Below are positions 1-8,848 of a DNA stretch of 64,000 nt, one piece after another. The position numbers and the translations under genes were made by a program. The DNA is from Telopea speciosissima. Lineage: Eukaryota > Streptophyta > Magnoliopsida > Proteales > Proteaceae. The stretch is taken from assembly GCF_018873765.1 (NCBI RefSeq), contig NC_057920.1, positions 9,127,307 to 9,191,306 of the forward strand. The letters are read 5' to 3'. How positions within the stretch are numbered: position 1 is the stretch's first letter; every line of letters starts with the position of its first letter. The notes beneath the pieces were generated by a model. That model did not search any database. It was not told the origin of the DNA and saw nothing but the letters and a program-made list of their open reading frames with translations.

Positions 1-2
1 AC

Positions 3-146
3 TTTACGTTGTCACAAAGGGTTTATGGGGACGATGTGTTTAGGGCTTCGTATCAGACATCCGACAAGGTCATGGGCCTGGAGTGGTGGAGAGATTCCAA
101 GAGTAACGGGTCTTTCAAGGTACAAACTTTTCCCGTAGCGTTCTAG
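3..146 (+). CDS. Possible C-terminal exon of an unidentified plus-strand gene (partial)
   Basis: The frame is open from the window edge for 47 codons to a TAG stop at 144-146. The peptide is rich in aromatic and charged residues ([10 protein letters not shown] near the middle, [10 protein letters not shown] at the end) and reads like conserved protein rather than random translation. The next few hundred bases are AT-rich with no further open frame, as expected for a 3' untranslated region. A GT at 120 after an AAG codon could instead be a splice donor. I do not recognise the family, and the rest of the gene would lie left of the window. Confidence 0.4.
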   Translation, partial: FTLSQRVYGDDVFRASYQTSDKVMGLEWWRDSKSNGSFKVQTFPVAF

Positions 147-3100
147 AATTTTTATTGAAAGCTTGAGCCTGCACCTCTTTTTAGTGTCCAATTCTTTTGT
201 TGCTGGAGTTCATTTCCTTCATGTTCAATGGCGAGGAGCTTCATAGTGACTACACGTTTCAATGAAGGCTCATTTGTTGTAAATTTGTAATGTCAAATAT
301 TGAAAATATTTTCAGAGAAAAATTTGTGTTCTATTACACTTGGGTAGAGAATGTCAGTTTTTCAGATAACATAAGTTCTGAAGACAAGAATGTTTTGTTC
401 TACAAATTTTAGTGGAAGATGTCCGACATTTCATAATTACCAAGTGATCCCATGACTATGAAATTAAAATGTAGTTTCCTAATGTCAGATTATTAGTCTA
501 TTTCTTTCCAATCTGCGTGCCAAATCAGCACATATGTCGTTTATATGTGAAATCCTTTGGAGTCATTTGACCTTTGGATACTATTAAGTGACTAAAAAGA
601 AATTCAAATAAGTTATAGTTTCTAAGCAAAAGTAGTTGTAGTCAAATTTAAATCCCAAAATAATTTACTAAAACTCCAATATAACTCAAGATTCATTTAA
701 CAGAACTCTGATGACCTAAAAAAGACCAAGAAAATGAAGTTTACTGTCATAGACTACATGCTACCATAATTTGATGTAACTGTTCCAAAATATGCAAAAC
801 ATCTTGCGGTCTTAGAAGAACCAACCAAAACTGTATTTTTTTTTGACAAATTGTGAAATTTAGAACTTAGACTTATCAGTATTGCTTAGAGATCCCCACA
901 TTTACTGGTACCTGCTCCAGCTACATGTTGGAGGTGATGTTTATTTCCATCTGCGATTCTTCTCCATATTATCAATAACGAACTTATTTTGTCAAGCTTA
1001 AATATCTCATCTATGCATGTAGCATTATGATAGTTTTATTACATGGCGCATGATGTTTGTTTCCTGTCTTCCCTACCTTTGCCCCATATTATGGCCTTTC
1101 AGATCAACTCCCTTATCCTTGACTTTGCTAATGTTCAGCCGTGTATACAGCTTTTAAATTGGTGTCCCTTTATGGTCTTTTTAAATGTTCAAATAATTGC
1201 TTTCAGAAGGCACTATTATTGCCTGAAATTCTACCGATCTTCAAGTAAACACTCTTCCACTCCATAACTTATCAACAGAGCTCTATGTATCCATTTTGGC
1301 ATCCAATGCTCTAGCATCGAGCTTGAAATCCAGCCCTGCTGTTTGCTGTCTAATAACAACTTTGATGTCGAAAATGCTGTCATACAGCAAATTTTGGTAA
1401 TCAGAGATGATCTTCTCTCTCTCTTTCTCGCCCGCACTCGCTACGTACATATATCATTCTTGAACATGCTCTTCCCAACATCACACAGAAACTGTGAAGA
1501 AACACCCCGTTCAGAACACATTGATTTACAGAAAGTTGCTTTTGCGTACATATCTGCTGTCCTATACCTGTTTATGACAAATATGTATCTAATTTTTGCA
1601 CTTAAGACTATCAAGTAGTGACTTGGCATTCCACTTCTTTCTCACATATATATTTCTCTGCAAATCCCCTTTTTTGTTGAATGATATTTCTCTACAAGTT
1701 CCTTAAAGTTTTTTTCTTTCTTAAGAAGATGGAACCTCTCTCTGCATAATCTGCAGGTTTGTTACAATCATTATGATTCTTGTAAGATTTCATAGGTGCC
1801 TCTAGGTGTTGTCTTGGTTTCTTGGTTTATAGATATGATGGACTTTCCAGTCAGCTAAGAAGTCTTTCATTGTGCAACTCCATTCATTTCAGTGAAGTTT
1901 GGCAATTTAATTTGTCATTCCTTTTCTGTAGAGGGCTGAGGGGCAAGGTTAGGGGTTCAGGGTGTAGTCTAAGCTCTCAATTTATGGAGCGCACACAACA
2001 CTGTATGAAGCAGCTAAGGGTAGGGAGAGAGGGGGCTATCCCATGGGTAGATCAGCTTCTAGTTTTAGTGTAATTCATCCCATGTCGGGGTCAATTTTCT
2101 AAGTTAGTGTCTGTTTTGAGTCTTGTCTTTAATCGTAGTCTAATTAGGAATTTACATCTCATTTGTATTTTTTCTTTGAAGTTTTATGCCCAAGTGAAGA
2201 GTCCTAGTCTTAGTAGGAATTCAAAAACCGCATAGCATGTGGCTTTTCTGTTGTTATTTTTGTTTTCCAGTTTAGAGAAGGATTAGGAAAGTCTGTTTCA
2301 GAAGTCTAAATATATGTATTGAGCCTCCTCACCGTTTACGGTAAATAAAGTTCTCAGTTTTCTAATTGATGCTGTGTGGATTCATAGGTTTCGGCAGGTG
2401 GATTCCCGTCTCTTCTTCTATATTTCCATTCTTCCATAAACAGGTCAGTTTCTGAACTTTAAGTTGAAGCAGCTGCAAAACCTATAATAAGATGTTTGCT
2501 CCACAGCACTGGCACTAAGATGTCCAATTTTCCTATATTTAACACTAACCCCGACACAATTAGATAAACAGTGCAAAAAGGAGCCTAACTTCAAGTTGAA
2601 GCAGCGATTGAAAAATTGGATAGGATTGGCTAATCCAGATCCGAATAGGCAGAGGCGGGTCCCAATTCCGGACAATCTGGATCGGAATTCGCATGGACTG
2701 ATCTGGATCCTGATTCTGAGTTTTTAAACCCTGACTTGAACTCTGCGCTTCCCTATTATTAAACTGTCATTAGGATCTTCGATCTTGACAAGAATAATGT
2801 GCTATTCGAAACTACTGATGGGCAAGACGATATCCTTTCAAGTCTTCTTTTCAGAAGGTAATTTTTCTTTTGAGGATATTTAACTTCCTCCCCCCCCCCC
2901 CCCCCCCCAAACCAACTGCAGATATCAGCATCTCTCAATCTGGCAGAGGAAGTTAAAAGGCCGAAAATAATTGCTGAGAGTATGTGGAATCTTGAGATGT
3001 GAAATTTCTTTTTAGTTGGTTTTAATTGTTGAAAATTTCCTACGTTGTCATACAAACACACTGTTTCTATTGGGTTTTATTTCCAATAATTTTGGGTTTC

Positions 3101-4718
3101 TTTATTGCTCTTCAGTACTTCCTATTAGTTCCCTTTGAGGGCTGATCACCAACCAGTGGCAGCATTAAAGGCTTTTTCTTTGAATGGAATGTGAATGCAT
3201 TCTTTGCATTGTTGAAATATCACATGTATGGACCTTGTTATAGTGAAGAATTTTTTTTTTTGGGTGATTGCAAAAAACCAGAATCAGGTCTACCCGATTC
3301 CAACCCAGCCATTTTCTGAATCGGCTTATTCACACACACACCCAAGTCTCCTCCTACGAAATCTCGACACAAGCTGCAATGCCCTCTCCCTCTCGGCGAA
3401 GTTCCCCTTGCTGTCTACAAGCTGTCTCGAAACACTGTAGCCTGTAGATCCCCCGTCTACAGTGGGAGGCAACAACAATGGAAGGATCATCTTCGTTCCA
3501 GCCAAGGATGGGAATGATGCAATGACCAGCAATAGCGAGAGAATGAGTAGCAAGGAGAGAGGGGTTCTACTGTTCTAGACCAGCCATCCTTGCCAGGCCC
3601 AAATTCGGACAATTCCTCACAGACAATGCAGCCAAGTTCTGTCACATATGACGACTTTGCCCACCCAATACATCCCATTATAGAACCAGAAACACAAAGG
3701 AAAATGATGTGAAGAACAAGGCAAATCGAGATCAAAGAAATGAAGGATACGTTGCAAATACAGAGGACGACTGTGTGGAAATGAATTGATCGAAGAAACT
3801 CCCTTGTCTCTCTCTCCCATTCGTTCCCTCCTCGTCCTCTCTTCCCATCCTTGTCCTCCCCGCCCTAGCGTTCACTGCAACTGCCCCTGCCTTCGTCCCT
3901 CCCCTGCCCCCTTTTTTTTCTGTTCTCTCTCTCTCTAGCTGCCCCTCTTGCGCCCACTTTGTCTTCTTCCCCTCCCTCTTCTGCTGCAACACACCACCCT
4001 ACATACTCTCTCCCTCTCCTGCATCCTCCCCTCTTCCATGCCCCTATGGTTGAACCGATAGGTTGAGGCCTTCGACCGGCCTGTTCGATTATTAAATGTT
4101 ATTGTGCCCAAGAATTGAATAAGTGGGCGTTCCCGATGCAAGGCAGTGGCCCGACGAATGTTCTATCGCTTATAGCCTCATTAGCCTATTTAAGTTCATA
4201 TAATTTAATTATAGCTCATTTAATCTGATTATAGCCCATTCATGCCCTGGTTAAGCTCATTTAGTTTGATTATAGCTCGTTTATGACCCGTTTAAGGATC
4301 ATCTATGGTCCAATTAGTTACATTATAGCCCTATTAGTCCAACTAATCTACACCCAGTTATGGATCGGTAAACGACAAGAAAAAATGCAAGACTTTAAAT
4401 TGGTGGAGATCGATTAGGCCTGATCGAAACTGACTGGTCCAATCGGTTGACACCCCTATCGCCCATTTCCGTCTCCCTTCCCTCCGTTCCCCCTCCTCGT
4501 CTTGCCACATCCTTCTTAGGCTGGGATTTGTAATTGATATCGGGATCAATATTGATCTCGGACGATATTGATCCTATTGAGACGACCTATATCGGTTTAG
4601 ATTGGACGGATTTGCCCTTTTTTTTTTTTTAAAACCTTTTTAGTTTTTACCTTTGGTACGTATTGATACGTAGATATAGGATCGCCCAGGTATCGACCTC
4701 AATTCATATTGGTTACTG
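147..4718. other. Non-coding stretch, no supported gene
   Basis: I see only short frames without family signatures here. Notable composition: a poly-C run near 2889-2908, a pyrimidine-rich stretch at about 3805-4025, and degenerate GATATCG-type self-similar DNA at about 4530-4720. A purine-rich run near 2016-2036 resembles a retrotransposon polypurine tract, but no partner repeat or coding domain supports calling an element. Confidence 0.5.
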
Positions 4719-4727
4719 ATATGGATC

Positions 4728-5741
4728 ATGGAAGAACAACTCGATCAAAACCTGTCGAAACACCGAGTTAACTCGGTTTTGCAGGTTTTCGAGACGAGTT
4801 GAAGGGGGGATTTTATAAAATCCCAGGATTTGATCGGGTTTCGATGGTTTTGACCATATTTTGGTGGTTTCGACACATATGCCCATCGAAACTAGGTAAA
4901 CTTGACTTGAAACTAGGATAGACAAGTATTTATGCCAGAAATTGCCAGAAACCAAGCCAAAAACCTGGATAGACACTAATTAGTTATGTTATTTTTGTAT
5001 TTGTATTTCATTTACTTAAGATATTATTCATAAATAAGCAAATACCCCCTATTTGAATCCAATAAAAATAATTACAAAACAAATTTCAAAAGGAAAAAAA
5101 TCAACTCCCTAGTTCAAGAACAAAAATTGGATTTTCGATGGTAAGTGTAATTTTCAACTTTCTAATACTGAGATTTTTCTTAAATCTAAAAATTTCATAA
5201 ATCTTAATATGGTAAAACATTGCTAAAAACCAAAAGTACGGTAAAATATTCACTGATTTTGATGTCCAAAAAATATTTTCATGTAGAACGATTTTGACAG
5301 CATTCGCATATACCAAATTAAGTTTGATCGGTACATCACTTCTTCAATGTAAAACAGGTTTAAGTAATCTTGGACTTGTTGGAAAGCTATCAAAACAAAG
5401 TTTTCTAACAAATCCAAGATTGCTTAAATCTCATTTATATTGAAGAAGTTATGTGTTGATCAAACCTTATTAGATATATCATGTCCAAGAATAATATACA
5501 ATATCAAACTTGGATCAAAACCATAAGTAATATTTTTAGTGTTCTCTATGTGAAACTAATGCATGGATTGGGTTTAAAATGTCCAAAATGGGTAGCACAA
5601 CAAGAATCAGGGTAAAAAAACAATTTCTAGGCCTCGAAACCAAGGTTCAAGTTAGCTTAGAGAAAGTCCTAGGTTTCGACCGAGATGAACTCGATTTCTA
5701 GTTGGTCGAAACCTAGTTGAAACTCGAGTTTTAGAACCTTG
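4728..5741. mobile_element. Mutator-like non-autonomous TIR element (1.0 kb)
   Basis: A perfect 9-bp direct repeat ATATGGATC flanks it (4719-4727 and 5742-5750). The ends are imperfect inverted repeats: the right end read inward starts CAAGGTTCTAAAACTCGAG and the left end is related. The inside is AT-rich with repeated CGAGTTT/GGTTTCGA words and no coding capacity. The 9-bp duplication is the known signature of Mutator-like transposition. A diverged relative lies at 41224-41990. It was inserted into older GATATCG-rich repeat DNA. Confidence 0.65.
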
Positions 5742-5947
5742 ATATGGATCGGCCCATCCGATACCAATTCCTCACTCCATGCTTCCAGGATTGCTCTCTT
5801 TCTAGAGCTGTGTCGTTGTTCCTGTCCCTCTTCGTGTCCAGCACCCTTCCACTACTCTACATGACCACACTTCTAATCAGGGGGATCGGTCTCGGTTGAT
5901 TCAACCGATTTTCTAAACCCTGAGTATAGGCTTCTTTCATTGGATTT

Positions 5948-6076
5948 GGGTCCTCTGTAGCATGACAGGGTTTGTTGCGCACCATCCGTCGGCCCGCAGT
6001 ATTGGGCTGCATGCCCAAGCAGTGAGGGCCATTGGATGTGTGCTACAATCCCTGTCGCGCTAGAGAGGAGCCCAAC
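5948..6076. mobile_element. Foldback (palindromic) MITE, copy 1
   Basis: The left half (GGGTCCTCTGTAGCATGACAG...) is the imperfect reverse complement of the right half (...CTGTCGCGCTAGAGAGGAGCCC), so the segment can fold into one long hairpin. It has no coding capacity. A second copy of the same family lies at 30395-30557. I could not define a target duplication. Confidence 0.55.
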
Positions 6077-6525
6077 GCTCTTTCATCCGAACTCCATCCA
6101 ACATTCCAACCCCCTAGTCTTCCTGGAAGAAGCTACGGGGAATCAAGTGGTTCACCCCGCAAATGAATTATGTTCGCTTAAATACATATCAATTCGAATT
6201 GAGAAATTATCAGGGCTACCCTCTGATGTTTGCCTATATTTTAAGGAACACCCATTAACTATCATAATATCAACCATTACCCATTTTTTAACGGTGTTAA
6301 CATAAAAATTTTCTTTGACCAATACACCTTTTTACACGTGATTTATCATAATCCAACGGCTGTATTTCAACATCTAAATTTCCCCCATTTCATTCTACCC
6401 TGACCCTCTTTCCCGTATTTCTCTCTTTTCTCTCCACCCGTCCCTTTCCGTCTGCAAACGAACTCCCCCACTCTCCTCTCTCTATACACCGGAAAACCTA
6501 TCGGAGACGGCACAGGTAAAGAAAG

Positions 6526-6730
6526 ATGTCGCCCTACTGTTCTCACTGCGGCAACAATGGCTACAACTAGGTCTCCAGAAGGTTGGGAAATGAGATTGGA
6601 GGGGTATCTCTAGAAATTTTGTCAAGACTCATAATCCAACCCAGATCGCCAGTCATGCCCAGAAGTATTTCCTCCGGTGAAGCAACCTCAATCGTAGACG
6701 TCGGGATCTAGCCTCTTCGACATGACCCTA
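6526..6730 (+). pseudogene. Captured CCHC/SHAQKYF-type MYB transcription factor fragment
   Basis: An ATG at 6526 opens a peptide with CSHCGNNGYN, matching the N-terminal CX2CX4H zinc-knuckle-like motif of KUA1/MYBS3-type one-repeat MYBs, with Tyr where His is expected. After a stop and a frame change the sequence reads DWRGISRNFVKTHNPTQ, then IASHAQKYFLR, then after a TGA SNLNRRRR. SHAQKYF (6651-6671) is the signature of this MYB class. Nearly all of the central MYB helices and the remainder of the gene are missing. In-frame stops and frameshifts make it non-functional as protein. It lies inside the Mutator-like element, so it was probably copied from a genomic MYB gene elsewhere. Confidence 0.75.
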
Positions 6731-7117
6731 CCTCTGAAGTCAATTTTTCCCCTTTAAATCCCAAATCTTATCAAGCAAATCTATTCTCTTTTTCTGTGTT
6801 AATTTGATTTAATCTTTCTGGTTGATAGTTCATGGGGGTCGGGAAGTGAAGAACAAGAAGTCATCCACCAAGAAAACACAATCAGGCAGTTGACCACCGC
6901 CGGCGGTGAACTGCAACATAGGATTCTCGGTGTCGACATATCCAACGATACTCACTCCAACCGTACTACCAGCCACTGTCAGCAGTAGCAGTATCATCAT
7001 CGATACCCCGATGATGGAGAATGTAGAGCAGGGACAAGGACAAACCGTCCTTACGAATATATTGTAATCGACGAAGTTGGTCCGTTCGATTCCTGTGATC
7101 TACCAGTCCCACCCACC

Positions 7118-7257
7118 TCGAGGATGGCGGTTCGCCGGTTCTTTCGCCACTGTCTCTGAAGCTCCCCACATCATCCGATTAAAAGCCCACGTCGAGGATG
7201 GCGGTTCTTTCGCCACTGTCTCTAAAGCTCCCCACATCATCCGATTAAAACCCCTCG
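7118..7257. repeat. Tandem duplication of about 70 bp inside the Pack-MULE
   Basis: Two adjacent copies (about 74 and 66 bp) begin TCGAGGATGGCGGTT and share TTTCGCCACTGTCTC and CCCCACATCATCCGATTAAA. They differ mainly by an 8-bp insertion in the first copy and single substitutions. The array ends with the start of a third copy (TCGAGG). Confidence 0.75.
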
Positions 7258-7887
7258 TCGAGGCACTCCACTTTTTTGACCATACCAAGCTTTAGCTCTG
7301 GCGAACTTGATTCTAATGGTGGAAGCATTATCAGTGTCCATTAATAATAAATAATTTTATCTTGAAAGAAAAAAAAAAGAAGCAGATTAGAATAACTAAT
7401 TAACTATAATTGAGAATGAATCAAAGTTGGAAGGAGAGGAAGTGGTGGGGGTTCCTCCGCTTTTGAGGTTCTAAAAAAGAACGCAGAGAGATTCCGGATC
7501 ATAGTATCCACCTCTCTAGTTTTTATTTTTTTCAGTTTAAATTCAATGGAAGGAATCGAATAATTCCGAGACGCCACAGCTGACTTTGCTCCTCTCGGCA
7601 GCTCTGTTCAAGAAAGAAGCATCGCCGAACTTAGTTTAAGACGGTAGGTTGCAGTTGTCGGTGAGTGTGAAGAAGAAGGGTTTATGGGTGTTTTAATTGA
7701 AGGGGTAGATTAGGTAATTCTCATTAAGAAGGGTAGAAATGTCTTTTAAAAAATATTAAATGGATGACATCACTACTTAACTGTTCCTAACTAACGGTAA
7801 GGGATATATGTGGAATTAGTTAGTGGGTATGCCTTATAAAATATAGGCAAACGTCAGGGGTGGCCCTGATAATTTCCCATTCGAATT

Positions 7888-8557
7888 TGCAGGCGAGCGA
7901 ACTGCAACGATGGATACGTAAATCTTTAACCACTTTGTGAAGAAGGGAAGTCAGAGATAATTGAGCTTTTGGGTGCCATTTTAGTTGCTAAGCTGATGTG
8001 GTTTGGCACTGCTTACCAACTCCATGGTGGAAGATGATGGCACTTCGCTGATTCAGAGGTTCCTTAGCTGGTTTCAGAACCCTTTTCTTAGTTGGGACGA
8101 AACCTTCTTCTCTGTTCCGTGATGTGGCAGAACCAGAACATCTGGAAAACTAGGAACAGTAAAGTCTTCCAAGGTGTGTCTCCTAAGCCCTAATCCCCAC
8201 AACTCGGTGATGAAACATTATCTCCCACCCCTGCAATCCGTTAAGATCAATTATGGATGGGGTAACTTAACTGGTGATGATCTATTCTCTCTTTTGGATG
8301 GTAGACAATGCTTGTATGTTCTATGGTAGTGAAAAAAAAAAGGTGTAACAGTTGGGAGAAGCAAGAGAATCGAGAAAGTCAGGATCCTTCTCAGTTCACA
8401 CTAATTTTACTTTTATATGACTTCATATGACAGAAAGATGGATTCTTTACAAGGATTTGTTGCTCAGATGGATTAGAGCTCTTATTCAGATTGCTCAACT
8501 AAGAAATATGTTTGACAATGATCCCTTTTTAAGCCATGACAGATGAATTTCAAAGTG
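7888..8557. other. YUCCA downstream flank with possible LINE fragment
   Basis: This lies 3' of the YUCCA stop codon. On the plus strand at about 8110-8175 a frame reads MWQNQNIWKTRNSKVFQG, resembling the W-x-x-W-K-x-R-N segment near the C-terminus of plant L1 LINE ORF2 proteins. The surrounding frames are broken and no poly-A tail or target duplication is clear, so this is only a possible relic. Confidence 0.3.
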
Positions 8558-8848
8558 TCAACCAACTTGATTAACTTGAAGTCTTGAACGAAGAGATGAG
8601 ATAGAAGAAATATGTGCGTGGAGCCGTGGGTGGGATACGATTCGTTCCATGTGGTAATCGAAGTGCAAATGCTTTGTCTCGGACTTCCATTGCCTTGCAA
8701 TGTCTTGGGCAACTCTCTGTGCATCTATAGAAGCATCCTGCAAGCCTTGTTTGCTAAAGCCTACACTGTATAGTCCATTCTTGCCTTTCCAGCAGTTGGG
8801 GAATGGTGTTTTTGGAGATCCGTCATGCTTGTTAAAGAACTCTTCCTC
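8558..8848 (-). CDS. YUC: YUCCA exon 4 (residues 330-425 and stop)
   Basis: After a CACAAG acceptor it reads [17 protein letters not shown], then [17 protein letters not shown] and DAQRVAQDI, the conserved C-terminal YUCCA block. It ends in TGA. The tail after QWKSE is longer than the conserved block. It is separated from exon 3 by the whole gypsy element and could be mistaken for an orphan fragment. Confidence 0.9.
   Translation of the reverse strand, partial: EEEFFNKHDGSPKTPFPNCWKGKNGLYSVGFSKQGLQDASIDAQRVAQDIARQWKSETKHLHFDYHMERIVSHPRLHAHISSISSLRSRLQVNQVG

Larger units (their letters stand above)
6201..7878. mobile_element. Mutator-like element with captured MYB fragment (Pack-MULE)
   Basis: Terminal inverted repeats of about 60 bp start GAGAAATTATCAGGGC on the left and, read inward, GGGAAATTATCAGGGC on the right; both continue into the same GTTTGCCTATATTTTA block. 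A perfect 9-bp duplication ATTCGAATT flanks the element (6192-6200, 7879-7887). No transposase is visible in 1,678 bp. The interior carries a decayed MYB gene piece (6526-6730) and a tandem duplication. Long TIRs, 9-bp duplications and cellular gene fragments are the defining features of Pack-MULEs. Confidence 0.8.

Noticed and set aside
1990..2400. Possible solo LTR after a purine-rich tract
   Set aside because: There is no second copy in the window, no clear TG...CA borders and no target duplication.
3487..4141. Overlapping charged minus-strand frames
   Set aside because: They come from a pyrimidine-rich tract and contain no family motif.
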